DNA of 64,000 nucleotides from Selenomonas timonae. GTDB lineage: Bacteria; Bacillota; Negativicutes; Selenomonadales; Selenomonadaceae. How positions within the stretch are numbered: the stretch's first letter is position 1; each line of letters begins with the position of its first letter. Positions 35,966 through 44,729 of the stretch are shown here, in pieces. The stretch is taken from positions 757,001 to 821,000 of the forward strand of contig NZ_CP060204.1 of NCBI RefSeq assembly GCF_014250475.1. Direction: 5' to 3'. Below the pieces are notes generated by a model that saw nothing but the letters and a program-made list of their open reading frames with translations, was not told the DNA's origin and did no database searches. The translations under genes were made by a program, and so were the position numbers.

Positions 35966-36535
35966 ATGTTTACATTCAAAGGGGACGGCTTCCCCAGTTT
36001 TCATGGTATTGTGCCGCAGATTCACGAGGAGGCGTTCGTCGCTCCGCAGGTATTCCTCTCGGGCGATGTACGCATCGGACAGTATGCGAGTCTCTGGCCG
36101 GGCGTCGTCGCGCGCGGTGATGTCAACTACATCTCGGTCGGCGACTGCTCGAACATTCAGGATCTCACGTGCCTGCACGTTGCGGACGACAATCCGTGCA
36201 TCATCGGCGACTATGTGACCGTCGGGCACAGTGCGTGCGTCCACGGCTGTGAGATCGAGGATCACGTGCTCATCGGTATGGGCGCGGTTATCCTGACGGG
36301 GGCAAAGATCGGGCGTGGATCCATCATCGCCGCAGGTGCTGTCGTGAAGGAGAATGCCGTCATCCCGCCGAACTCCCTCGTTGCAGGGGTTCCCGCGAAG
36401 ATCGTGCGTGAGAATATCGACCGCGTCGCGACCATCCATGCGCAGGCGCTCAAGTACAAATGTGAGTGGGCAGTGGAGTACGGTGTCTATCCCGAGATCG
36501 GCGGCGAGCGCTTCCACGGCGAGAAGGTCATTTGA
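35966..36535 (+). CDS. Gamma-carbonic-anhydrase-like hexapeptide-repeat protein
   Basis: Left-handed beta-helix protein, 189 residues, of the YrdA/PaaY/Cam group. The hexapeptide repeats run from about residue 28 to 145. Potential metal-ligand histidines are in DLTCLHVADD and VGHSACVHGC, the gamma-CA arrangement. Carbonic anhydrase activity is plausible but many homologues lack it. SD GAAAGGA. The stop overlaps the next start (TGATG). Confidence 0.85.
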   Translation: MFTFKGDGFPSFHGIVPQIHEEAFVAPQVFLSGDVRIGQYASLWPGVVARGDVNYISVGDCSNIQDLTCLHVADDNPCIIGDYVTVGHSACVHGCEIEDHVLIGMGAVILTGAKIGRGSIIAAGAVVKENAVIPPNSLVAGVPAKIVRENIDRVATIHAQALKYKCEWAVEYGVYPEIGGERFHGEKVI

Positions 36536-36948
36536 TGGCGGAGGAGGATCTCGTCCGCCAGCCGCACGGGCGTGAGCAGCAGGTCAAGATGGAGATCGTC
36601 TCCATGATTCATGGCGGCGAGTCGCCCTACGATGTGATTTTTCACGTTGCGCAGTGGCTTGAGAAAACCTCGGGTGAGCCGGGCTACGCACAGTATGTCG
36701 AAGACGCTATGCGCGCGGTGTATGGCTGTGCACTCATGCACGTGCGCCCGATGGAGGACGAGCTGCGCGATGTGGAGGAACGCCTTGCGCGCATCCGCAT
36801 CGCCTACGAGAAGCCGGAGTTCACGGAGGAGGAGAAGAAGCGCATTCGCTTCGCCATCGACCTGCACGTGAAGAACATCGCCCGCCTCAAGGAGTGCATT
36901 GCACGCGCGAAGGCGAACGGTGAGACGGCGGAGATTGTCAAGAACTAG
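36535..36948 (+). CDS. Conserved hypothetical helical protein
   Basis: 137 residues, not recognised. Predominantly helical and charged, with a long helix over residues 82-130 (EERLARIRIAYEKPEF..LHVKNIARLKECIARAK). No signal peptide or membrane segment. Start ATG overlaps the stop of the hexapeptide protein gene, so the two are translationally coupled and may work together. Confidence 0.7.
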   Translation: MAEEDLVRQPHGREQQVKMEIVSMIHGGESPYDVIFHVAQWLEKTSGEPGYAQYVEDAMRAVYGCALMHVRPMEDELRDVEERLARIRIAYEKPEFTEEEKKRIRFAIDLHVKNIARLKECIARAKANGETAEIVKN

Positions 36949-36985
36949 ACCGATTTGGCGCGCAATTTTATACATAAAAATCATA

Positions 36986-37016
36986 AAGCCCATACCTTGC
37001 GCGTATGGGCTTTTTT
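36986..37016 (+). terminator. Terminator
   Basis: AAGCCCATAC / GTATGGGCTT followed by TTTTG. Confidence 0.88.
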
Positions 37017-37092
37017 GTGATAAAATATAGACAAATCCCAGAATTGCGGGATGATTTTGAGAACTGAATCGTGTCGTTAGGAGGAAAGGATC

Positions 37093-38064
37093 ATGAAGAT
37101 TTCGACCGTAAAGAAAGTTTTTGCGGCGGGCGCAGTCCTCGCTGCAGCGGCGGTACTCTTCACAGGATGCAACGGCAACTCCGGCGTGGAGGGCAAGAAG
37201 TTCATCAACATTGGTACGGGCGGCACAGCGGGCACGTACTACCCCATCGGCGGCGCGATTGCCGAGATCCTGACCAAGGAGATTCCCGGTACGGAGGCGA
37301 GCGCGCAGAGCACGGGCGCGTCCGTTGCCAATGTCAATATGCTTGGTGACGGGACGATCGATCTTGCGACGGTGCAGAACGACATCGCGTATTATGCCGC
37401 GAACGGAACGGAGATGTTCAAGGACAAGAAGATCGACGGGCTGCAGGGCATCGCGTCGCTCTATCCCGAGACCTGCCAGTTTGTGACGCTGAAGTCCTCT
37501 GGGATCAAGAGCCTCTCAGAACTCAAGGGGAAGCGTGTTGCCGTCGGCGCAGTAGGCTCCGGTGTGGAGGCGAATGCGCGCCAGATTCTCGAGGCGTATG
37601 GTGTTACCTATGATGATATCGACGAACAGTTCCTCTCGTTCGCTGAGGGGGCAAGCGCGCTGAAGGACGGCAATGTGGATGTCGCCGTTCTCACAGCGGG
37701 CTATCCGACGGCGTCTGTGCAGGACATCGCCGCACAGAATCCGATTCGGCTCCTCCCTGTGGACGAAAATATTGCAGACCGCCTGATGGCGAAGTATCCG
37801 TTCTACACGAAGACCGTCATTCCCGCAGGGACCTATGCGGGCTTTGATGAGGCGGTGCCGGGCGTCTCCGTTATGGCGATGCTCGTCGCGGGACCCACGG
37901 TGAACGCTGACCTCGGCTACAGCGTGACGAAGGCGATCTTCACGAATCTCGACCGTCTGCAGACGGCGCATGCCGTCGGCAAGCAGATCTCGAAAGAGAT
38001 GGCAAAGAGCGGCATGTCGCTGCCGATGAACGAGGGTGCGGAGAAGTATTTCAGCGGAAAGTGA
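37093..38064 (+). CDS. TRAP transporter TAXI-family solute receptor, copy 1
   Basis: Periplasmic receptor, 323 residues, with a lipoprotein-type signal (lipobox FTGC about residue 24). Family features: INIGTGGTAGTYYPIGGAIAEIL, followed by SAQSTGASVANVNML and LYPETCQFV. TAXI receptors deliver substrates such as glutamate or dicarboxylates to fused TRAP permeases; the ligand here is unknown. Ended by its own terminator before copy 2. Confidence 0.93.
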   Translation: MKISTVKKVFAAGAVLAAAAVLFTGCNGNSGVEGKKFINIGTGGTAGTYYPIGGAIAEILTKEIPGTEASAQSTGASVANVNMLGDGTIDLATVQNDIAYYAANGTEMFKDKKIDGLQGIASLYPETCQFVTLKSSGIKSLSELKGKRVAVGAVGSGVEANARQILEAYGVTYDDIDEQFLSFAEGASALKDGNVDVAVLTAGYPTASVQDIAAQNPIRLLPVDENIADRLMAKYPFYTKTVIPAGTYAGFDEAVPGVSVMAMLVAGPTVNADLGYSVTKAIFTNLDRLQTAHAVGKQISKEMAKSGMSLPMNEGAEKYFSGK

Positions 38065-38138
38065 GTGCGGATTTGACGCGCGTGTTCCGATGACGATGCC
38101 GCAGTGCTCCTCTATACGCGTGTATACCATCATACAAG

Positions 38139-38169
38139 AAGCCCTCCGCTTGCGTATGGAGGGCTTTTT
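38139..38169 (+). terminator. Terminator between the two TAXI genes
   Basis: AAGCCCTCC / GGAGGGCTT followed by TTTA. Confidence 0.85.
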
Positions 38170-38246
38170 ATGATAAGATACGTTTATTATCGCGGCATGC
38201 GACGATAGTTCGAGAACTTTTCTATTGTATAATGGAGGGAAAGAAC

Positions 38247-39221
38247 ATGAATATCTCTACCGTAAAGAAAATTCTTGCGGCAGGCGCGGTCCTTGTATTC
38301 TCTGCTGCGCTTCTCACCGGCTGCGGCGGCGACTCCGCATCGTCGGGAGACAAGAAGTTCCTCAACATCGGCACAGGCGGCACGGCGGGTACGTACTACC
38401 CCATTGGCGGCGCAATCGCCGAGGTGCTGAACAAGGATATCCCCGGTATGAACGCGAGCGCACAGAGCACGGGTGCATCCGTTGCGAACATCAACATGTT
38501 GCGCGACGGCGCTGTTGACCTCGCGACGGTGCAGAACGACATCACCTACTACGCCGTAAACGGCACGGAGATGTTCAAGGATAAGAAGGTCGACGGCCTG
38601 CAGGGCATTGCATCGCTCTACCCCGAGACCTGCCAGTTCGTGACGCTCCAGTCCTCCGGCATCAAGAGTCTCTCAGAGCTCAAGGGCAAGCGTGTTGCCG
38701 TAGGAGCTGCAGGCTCGGGCGTAGAGGCGAATGTCCGCCAGATTCTCGCAGCATACGGCGTAAGCTATGACGATATCGACGCGCAGTTCCTCTCGTTTGC
38801 CGAGGGGGCAAGTGCGCTGAAGGACGGCAACGTGGATGTCGCCGTCCTGACGGCGGGCTACCCAACCGCATCGGTGCAGGACATCGCTTCGCAGAACCCC
38901 GTGCGTCTGCTCCCCGTGGAGGAAAAGATCGCAGACGACCTGATCGCAAAGTATCCGTTCTATACCAAGACCGTCATCCCTGCAGGAACGTATGCGGGCT
39001 TTGATGAGGCCGTTCCGAGTGTCTCCGTCATGGCGATGCTCGTCGCGGGACCCTCGGTGAACGCAGACCTCGGCTACAGCATCACGAAGGCGATCTTCTC
39101 GAACCTCGACCGTCTGCAGGCTGCGCATGCTGTCGGCAAGCAGATTACGAAGGACACGGCGAAGGCGGGGATGTCCCTGCCGATGAACGCGGGTGCGGAG
39201 AAGTACTTTAACGAGAAATGA
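38247..39221 (+). CDS. TRAP transporter TAXI-family solute receptor, copy 2
   Basis: 324 residues, very similar to copy 1 through nearly the whole length, with differences concentrated in the signal peptide and a few surface positions (ITKEIPGTEAS versus LNKDIPGMNAS). Lipobox LTGC. ATG 38247 follows GGAGGG; the in-frame ATG at 38232 lies within the SD region. Overlaps the DUF1850 gene by 4 bp, placing copy 2 in the permease operon. Confidence 0.93.
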   Translation: MNISTVKKILAAGAVLVFSAALLTGCGGDSASSGDKKFLNIGTGGTAGTYYPIGGAIAEVLNKDIPGMNASAQSTGASVANINMLRDGAVDLATVQNDITYYAVNGTEMFKDKKVDGLQGIASLYPETCQFVTLQSSGIKSLSELKGKRVAVGAAGSGVEANVRQILAAYGVSYDDIDAQFLSFAEGASALKDGNVDVAVLTAGYPTASVQDIASQNPVRLLPVEEKIADDLIAKYPFYTKTVIPAGTYAGFDEAVPSVSVMAMLVAGPSVNADLGYSITKAIFSNLDRLQAAHAVGKQITKDTAKAGMSLPMNAGAEKYFNEK

Positions 39222-39685
39222 GAGCGTATCTGATTGCGCTTCTCGCGGCGGGTTTCCTCGTCGCGTTTGACATTCTGAGCGCACCTGCACTCTTTATGCA
39301 GGCGGATGGAACAAAGACCGTCCTCGTGCGGCAGATTCGCGGCGAGACACCGCTGACGATCCACTTCATCCATTCTGTGCAGAAAACCCCCGTCGAGGAG
39401 TTCCTGACCGTGCATGCGGACGGACATTTCCATCTGACGGGCACGCGCTATCAATCGCACGGCGTGGGGCTGCCCTTTCTCCCCGAGGAGGGCACGTTCC
39501 GACAGGAGGGGGACTACTTCGTCCTCGATATGGATCGCGACTATAGCGAGCTGAGCCTCCGTACGGGCGTCGGCACGGAGCTCATGATCGAGGCGGGCGG
39601 GGAACGCATCCCCGTCTACGAGATGTACCCCGTCGGCACGCGCATCGACCTCGTCGTTGCGCCGCTCTACACCTACCTATTTTGA
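39218..39685 (+). CDS. DUF1850 protein associated with TRAP-TAXI systems
   Basis: 155 residues with an N-terminal hydrophobic segment (signal or anchor). The core TPLTIHFIHSVQKTPVEEFL is the DUF1850 hallmark. This family is nearly always encoded between a TAXI receptor and a fused TRAP permease; its function is unknown. Overlaps the receptor gene (ATGA). Confidence 0.85.
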   Translation: MRAYLIALLAAGFLVAFDILSAPALFMQADGTKTVLVRQIRGETPLTIHFIHSVQKTPVEEFLTVHADGHFHLTGTRYQSHGVGLPFLPEEGTFRQEGDYFVLDMDRDYSELSLRTGVGTELMIEAGGERIPVYEMYPVGTRIDLVVAPLYTYLF

Positions 39686-39778
39686 AATTCCGAGGCTGCT
39701 AATGTGCGGCCTCGTATTTCTTTTTCATTTCTTTTTTTGAACTATATAAAAATTTCCCCAAAGGATGTGAACTCCCCT

Positions 39779-41698
39779 ATGACCGATCAGAAGACTGCGG
39801 AGGCCGTGCTCAAGAAGTACGACCGCGAGTCGAATACCGTCCACTATGCGGGGCTGCCGAAGAAGATTATCGCCGCCATTGCAATTACATTTTCCATCTT
39901 TCAGCTCTACACGGCAACCTTTGGCGTTCTCGACGCCCAGCTACAGCGCGCTGTCCATCTTGGATTCGGCCTTGCGCTCGCGTATCTGCTCTATCCGTTT
40001 CGGCGCGCGTGGACGCGGGACAACTTCTTTCACCCCATCGATGTGATCTTCGCCGTCCTCGGTGCGGCGGCGCCTGCCTACATCGTTATTCAGTACCGCG
40101 AGCTCGTGACGCGCGCGGGTACGGTGACGACGCCCGATGTCATCGTCGGCGGCATCGGCATCCTCCTCGTCATCGAGGCGACACGGCGCGTCGTGGGACT
40201 GCCGATGGTGACAGTCGTGCTCTTATTCCTCGCATACGCCTTCCTCGGCCCCTATATGCCGGGCGTCCTGGCGCATCGCGGGCTATCGATTGAGCAGCTC
40301 ATCAGTCACCTCTATTTCACGACCGAGGGCATCTTCGGTATTCCGCTCGGCGTGTCCTCGACGTTCATTTTCCTCTTCATCCTCTTCGGTGCGTACCTTG
40401 AGAGTACGGGGCTCGGCAAGTTCTTCATCGATCTGGCCAATGCCGTTGCAGGCTGGGCGAGCGGCGGCCCCGCGAAGGTTGCCGTGCTCTCAAGCGGACT
40501 GATGGGCACGGTCTCAGGCAGCTCCGTCGCGAATGTCGTCGGCACCGGCTCGCTTACGATCCCGATGATGAAGAAACTCGGCTACAACGCGAACTTCGCG
40601 GGCGCGGTCGAGGCGGCGGCATCCACGGGCGGACAGCTCATGCCGCCGGTCATGGGGGCGGCGGCGTTCCTCATGGCGGAGTTCGTCGGCGTGTCCTACA
40701 TCGAGGTGGTCAAGGCGGCAGCGATCCCCGCACTCCTCTACTTCACGGGTGTCTGGCTCGGCGTGCACTTTGAGGCAAAGCGGAAGAAACTCAAGGGCAT
40801 TCCGCGTCATGAGCTGCCCAATCCGCTCACCCTCTTGAAGGAGCGCGGACACCTCGCAATCCCGCTCGTCGTCATCGTCTATCTCCTCGTCTCGGGCTAT
40901 ACGCCCATGCGTGCGGCACTCGTCGCAATCGTGCTCTCCATTGTCTGCGCCATGCTGCGCAAATCCACGCGCATGAAGCCGATTGAGATCGTCTACGGGC
41001 TTGAGCGCGGCGCGAAGGCGGTGCTCGGCGTGCTCATCGCCTGTGCGGCGGCGGGTATCATCATCGGTGTCGTCACGAAGACGGGCGTTGGACTGCGCCT
41101 CGCCTCGGGGCTCATCGATCTTGCGGGCGGCATGCTGCTCCCTGCGATGTTCTTCACCATGGTCACGGCGATCGTCCTCGGCATGGGCGTGCCGACCACG
41201 GCGAACTACGTCATCACCTCCACCATTGCCGCACCCGCGCTCGTGCAGATGGGCGTGCCCATCCTCGCGGCGCATATGTTTGTGTTCTACTTCGGCATCA
41301 TTGCGGACGTGACCCCACCCGTCGCGCTCGCCGCCTATGCGGGGGCGGGCATCAGCGGAGGAAATGCACTCAAGACGGGCGTGCACGCGTCCAAACTCGC
41401 GGTCGCGGCATTCATCATCCCGTACATCTTCGTGCTGTCCCCCGTCATACTGATGGTGGACGCGACCCCACTCACACTCATCCTCGCAACACTCTCCGCA
41501 CTCGCGGGCATGATTGCCGTCAGCTCCGCGCTCTGCGGCTTTCTCGCCGATCACTGCCGCCCCTATGAGCGGCTGCTCCTCATCATCGCGGGGCTGCTCA
41601 TGATCAAGCCCGGCGGCACAACCGACCTCATCGGCTGCGTCATCTTCGCTGTCATCCTTGTGATGCAGTATCAGCGTGTGAAGAAGGCGGCGGCATGA
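39779..41698 (+). CDS. TRAP transporter permease, fused 4TM/12TM (DctQM-type)
   Basis: 639-residue inner-membrane protein with about 16-18 hydrophobic segments: an N-terminal small-subunit-like part, then the DctM-like part. Motifs include SSTFIFLFILFGAYLESTGLG, SGLMGTVSGSSVANVVGTGSLTIPMMKK and LGMGVPTTANYV, here named for position at about 215, 260 and 480. Na+-driven symport of an organic acid is inferred. ATG 39779 lacks a close SD; AAGGAT is 12 nt upstream. Overlaps the next gene by 4 bp. Confidence 0.93.
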   Translation: MTDQKTAEAVLKKYDRESNTVHYAGLPKKIIAAIAITFSIFQLYTATFGVLDAQLQRAVHLGFGLALAYLLYPFRRAWTRDNFFHPIDVIFAVLGAAAPAYIVIQYRELVTRAGTVTTPDVIVGGIGILLVIEATRRVVGLPMVTVVLLFLAYAFLGPYMPGVLAHRGLSIEQLISHLYFTTEGIFGIPLGVSSTFIFLFILFGAYLESTGLGKFFIDLANAVAGWASGGPAKVAVLSSGLMGTVSGSSVANVVGTGSLTIPMMKKLGYNANFAGAVEAAASTGGQLMPPVMGAAAFLMAEFVGVSYIEVVKAAAIPALLYFTGVWLGVHFEAKRKKLKGIPRHELPNPLTLLKERGHLAIPLVVIVYLLVSGYTPMRAALVAIVLSIVCAMLRKSTRMKPIEIVYGLERGAKAVLGVLIACAAAGIIIGVVTKTGVGLRLASGLIDLAGGMLLPAMFFTMVTAIVLGMGVPTTANYVITSTIAAPALVQMGVPILAAHMFVFYFGIIADVTPPVALAAYAGAGISGGNALKTGVHASKLAVAAFIIPYIFVLSPVILMVDATPLTLILATLSALAGMIAVSSALCGFLADHCRPYERLLLIIAGLLMIKPGGTTDLIGCVIFAVILVMQYQRVKKAAA

Positions 41699-42912
41699 AG
41701 ACCGCGCAGGAATATATAGAGGCGCGCAGCTTTTTCGATGCCATCAAGACGCTGAACGAGTTTTCGGAATCCGCGCGTGATGCGCTCTGGAACTATCGTA
41801 TGGGCTATGCCCTCTACTTTTATGCGATCAATCGGTATCCGAAGCTGTGCATTCTGCGTTTGGCTCTCGGCTATTTGGAGCGTGCAGACGAGGATACGGC
41901 AAGCAAGGCGGAGATCGAGCGCGTCTTCTTTGGCAAACCCGGCGGCATGACCGCGCGGTGCCAAGAGGCGGTTGAAAACAAGCACGGCTGGTATGCGGAG
42001 GAGCCCGCTTCTATAAGTGTGGAGCAGCTCGTACGTGAGGCTGAGGCAGAGCGCGAGCGTGTGCGCCGTGAGGTGACGGCGTTCTTTGAACGTACACAGC
42101 GGCGCGAGATTGCGATCTCGCATCATCCTGCACAGGAAAAACTCCCCGCTGGCGCGAGCAAGTTCTACGGAACGCCCGACCTGCCCGCAGATTTTGACTG
42201 GCCGTACTATAAGGGAACGGACTTCGAGGGGGTGACGAAGAATCGCCCGCTTGCCTTTCTCGCGCAGATCAATCTTGGTGAAGCCGCGCAGTATGACCGT
42301 ACAGGGCTCCTGCCGAAGACAGGTGTGCTCAGCTTCTTCTATGAGACCGTGTCAATGGAGTGGGGCTTTGAACTAAAGTCTGAGGGATATGCGCGCGTCT
42401 ATTATTCCCCCGAGACGGAGGGGCTTGTCCCGACACAGATTCCGGAGGAAACGAAGGAGTGGAGTGTGGGCGAGCAGGCGCTGACCTTTGCGGATGCCGT
42501 CAGTCTCCTGTCGTCTTTTGCATACAGCCGCAGGAGCGGGAAAGAGGTGGATTGGGACACCTACAACGAACTGCGGGCGGAGTTCGGATACGATGCTGCC
42601 GCACACGAGGACAATCCCATGAAGATGCTCGGCTATGCCGACGAGATTCAGAATGAAATGGAGCCGGAGTGCGAACTCTACAGCAGAGGCATTGACGGGG
42701 ATGTGCAGGAAGAGCTCTCCGAAGAGGAGGAAGCGGAACTTGTGAGAAATGCTGCAGATCGCTGGGTGTTGCTGTTTCAGATGGGCACCGTCGAGGACGA
42801 TGAAACGGAGCTCATGTACGGCGACTGCGGTCTGATTTACTTCTGGATTCGGAAGGAGGACCTTGCCGCGCGGAACTTCAACAACGTTCGTCTGATCCTG
42901 CAGTGCGGCTGA
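41695..42912 (+). CDS. DUF1963 (YwqG-like) domain protein
   Basis: 405-residue cytoplasmic protein. The C-terminal about 270 residues match DUF1963: SKFYGTPDLPADFDWP, PLAFLAQINLGEA, GVLSFFYE, and the final VLLFQMGTVEDDETELMYGDCGLIYFWI. The N-terminal 120 residues are helical, TPR-like (SARDALWNYRMGYALYFYAINRYPK). The family has no established function. Coupled to the TRAP permease by ATGA, but functional linkage is doubtful. Confidence 0.82.
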   Translation: MKTAQEYIEARSFFDAIKTLNEFSESARDALWNYRMGYALYFYAINRYPKLCILRLALGYLERADEDTASKAEIERVFFGKPGGMTARCQEAVENKHGWYAEEPASISVEQLVREAEAERERVRREVTAFFERTQRREIAISHHPAQEKLPAGASKFYGTPDLPADFDWPYYKGTDFEGVTKNRPLAFLAQINLGEAAQYDRTGLLPKTGVLSFFYETVSMEWGFELKSEGYARVYYSPETEGLVPTQIPEETKEWSVGEQALTFADAVSLLSSFAYSRRSGKEVDWDTYNELRAEFGYDAAAHEDNPMKMLGYADEIQNEMEPECELYSRGIDGDVQEELSEEEEAELVRNAADRWVLLFQMGTVEDDETELMYGDCGLIYFWIRKEDLAARNFNNVRLILQCG

Positions 42913-42984
42913 CATGAGATGGAATGTGAGAAGCAACCCTTGATTTTTAGCTCGGAATTGAGCAAAATATACCTAGAACAGAGG

Positions 42985-43085
42985 GCGTATCTCAGCCCTG
43001 AGTGAGACTTATAAAGCGAGCTTCTCTTGGCTCTGAGCAAGAACTTTATGAGAGAGCGTTTCGCTGCTCTGAGTGCGACTGTAAC
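42985..43085. repeat. Three imperfect direct repeats of about 33-40 bp
   Basis: Each unit has the form GCG..., then (C/T)CTGAG(T/C)..GA(C/A)CTTATAAA or a variant: GCCCTGAGTGAGACTTATAA, GCTCTGAGCAAGAACTTTAT, GCTCTGAGTGCGACTGTAAC. No coding potential. Confidence 0.4.
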
Positions 43086-43088
43086 AGG

Positions 43089-43117
43089 CGGAGAGGGCTG
43101 ATGCCTTCTCCGTTTTT
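43089..43117 (+). terminator. Terminator after the DUF1963 gene
   Basis: CGGAGAGGGC / GCCTTCTCCG stem followed by TTTTTC. Confidence 0.75.
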
Positions 43118-43146
43118 CTGTTCTACGAGAAAATAAAGAAAAATAC

Positions 43147-43175
43147 TTGCAAAATTCATTACACCATCGTATTCT
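43147..43175 (+). promoter_or_regulatory. Promoter of RelB/YoeB module 2
   Basis: TTGCAA, 17-bp spacer, TATTCT, 22 bp upstream of the antitoxin start. Confidence 0.65.
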
Positions 43176-43197
43176 ATTTGATAGAGGAGGGATTCTG

Positions 43198-43461
43198 ATG
43201 GAACAGGCAGTTAATGTGAATTTTCGCTTAGATGCAGCGGTTAAGAAGAATATGGAGCAGGTTTGCGCCGAACTCGGACTCTCCATGAGTGCAGCATTTA
43301 CAATTTTTGCAAAGAAGGTCGGCAGAGAGCGGCGAATTCCGTTCGACGTATCCATTGATCCGTTTTACGATGAACGCAATCTGCGCTATCTGGAACAGAA
43401 GATGGCGGATTATAAGGCGGGCAAGCTCCGCTTCGTCGAACATGATCTGATTGAGGACTGA
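43198..43461 (+). CDS. RelB/DinJ family antitoxin (module 2)
   Basis: 87 residues. The RHH N-terminus (VNVNFRLDAAVKKNMEQVC) and tail FYDERNLRYLEQKMADYKAGK parallel the module 1 antitoxin. ATG 43198 behind AGAGGAGGG. Ends 2 bp before the toxin ATG. Confidence 0.9.
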   Translation: MEQAVNVNFRLDAAVKKNMEQVCAELGLSMSAAFTIFAKKVGRERRIPFDVSIDPFYDERNLRYLEQKMADYKAGKLRFVEHDLIED

Positions 43462-43463
43462 CG

Positions 43464-43730
43464 ATGCGCAGGCGAGGCATTCAATGGGATTTTGATGCGT
43501 GGGAGGACTATCTCTATTGGCAGCAAAATGATAAGAAGATTGTCAAACGTATCAACCAGATCATCAAGGACATTGTACGCAGCCCGTTTGACGGAATCGG
43601 CAAACCCGAGCCTTTGAAAGAAAATCTGGCGGGATTTTGGAGTCGCCGTATCGACGGTGAACACAGGCTTGTCTATCTCGTTCAAGAAAATACGATACTG
43701 ATCTTTGCCTGTCGCGGACATTACGAGTGA
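43464..43730 (+). CDS. Txe/YoeB family mRNA-interferase toxin (module 2)
   Basis: 88 residues with the YoeB pattern (WDFDAWEDYLYWQQND, FWSRRIDGEHRLVYLV, FACRGHYE). Clearly paralogous to module 1 but divergent enough (for example NDKKIVKRINQIIKDI versus QDRKTLKRINAIVRDI) that cross-neutralisation is uncertain. Confidence 0.92.
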   Translation: MRRRGIQWDFDAWEDYLYWQQNDKKIVKRINQIIKDIVRSPFDGIGKPEPLKENLAGFWSRRIDGEHRLVYLVQENTILIFACRGHYE

Positions 43731-43748
43731 GTATTGCGCTGTGCAGTA

Positions 43749-43786
43749 AAAAACGAGGAATCCCTGTGCAGGGATTCCTCGTTTTT
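43749..43786. terminator. Bidirectional terminator
   Basis: AAAACGAGGAATCCCTG / CAGGGATTCCTCGTTTT perfect inverted repeat between the toxin gene and the minus-strand lipoprotein gene. Confidence 0.9.
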
Positions 43787-43803
43787 ATGTGCAGACGTTT
43801 ACC

Positions 43804-44547
43804 TTACTGTTTCTCTTCCGCTTTGACCTCGATCGGGGCATCCTCGACGAGCTGCTGCGGCTCCTCCTCCTCCTTCTTGCGGCGGAGGAAGAAGAACGCG
43901 CCTGCGCCAATCAGAACGATGACAACAACGATCGTGCCGATGATTGCCGTCTTGTTCCAGAGGCGGAACGCGACCTCGATCTTCGACGACTCGCCCGTGA
44001 CGAGGGTCTTGCCGAGGTTCCATGTGAGCTGCTTGCCATCGTTCTCCGAGCGGTCAGCGTTTGAGCTCGTGGGTGCGACGGGCAGGTTCATCTGATAGGT
44101 GAACGTGATGTTGCTTGCAAATGCACCCGCGCCGCCGCCGTTCTGGCTGCCCTCAAAGAGCAGGTCGAAGTTGTAGTCGGTGTAGAACAGGCTCTTGTTC
44201 ATCGTAATGCCCGTGTTCTTGCCCTCGTTCGCCTTGAAGAAGTCATTTTCCGAGAGCTTGTCGATCGTGGCGTAGTGCTCCGTAATCTCGTAGCCTGACA
44301 TGTTCTCCTTCGTCACGGGTGTGACCTGCGCGTCAGGATTCTTCGCTGTCGTCGCCGCCTTGCTCTGCTCGACAATCTCGGCGAGCATGGGCACGCTGAC
44401 GAGTGTCGTCTTGAGGTCAGCGCTGCCGTCCTCGTTGATGACGACGTTCACATCGCCGCTGAAACAGCCGCTCGTGAGTGCGAGTACGCTGAACATCGTT
44501 GCCGCGAGGACGGTGCGCATCGTGCGTGTGCATCGTGTCAGAAACAT
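43804..44547 (-). CDS. Membrane-anchored lipoprotein (LppM/DUF3153-like)
   Basis: 247 residues. A lipoprotein signal (LTSGC about residue 28) is followed by DVNVVINEDGSADLKTTLVS, a pattern seen in LppM/DUF3153-like extracytoplasmic proteins. A C-terminal transmembrane helix (about 201-222) and a cytoplasmic KKEEEEP tail complete the protein. Function unknown. SD GGAGGT, 6 nt before ATG. Single-gene unit. Confidence 0.65.
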   Translation of the reverse strand: MFLTRCTRTMRTVLAATMFSVLALTSGCFSGDVNVVINEDGSADLKTTLVSVPMLAEIVEQSKAATTAKNPDAQVTPVTKENMSGYEITEHYATIDKLSENDFFKANEGKNTGITMNKSLFYTDYNFDLLFEGSQNGGGAGAFASNITFTYQMNLPVAPTSSNADRSENDGKQLTWNLGKTLVTGESSKIEVAFRLWNKTAIIGTIVVVIVLIGAGAFFFLRRKKEEEEPQQLVEDAPIEVKAEEKQ

Positions 44548-44656
44548 AAGATACCTCCTATAAATTCAAATGATACCGATTCCATTATATTTTACATGAG
44601 CACGCCGGCTTTTGCAAGACGGACGATTGGCAGGGGCAATGTCGTGATTTTTTTCA

Positions 44657-44685
44657 TTGTATTATTTTGTGTCTCATGCTATACT
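44657..44685 (+). promoter_or_regulatory. Promoter of the FecCD-type ABC operon
   Basis: TTGTAT, 17-bp spacer, TATACT; the 5' leader that follows is about 260 nt long. Confidence 0.6.
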
Positions 44686-44729
44686 CATAAAAAATATATA
44701 TTATTTTTATGTTTTTCGAGCTGCCGTAC

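Noticed and set aside
42985-43085. CRISPR-like repeats
   Set aside because: Only three divergent units without uniform repeats and spacers, and no cas genes in the window. No CRISPR array was seen anywhere.
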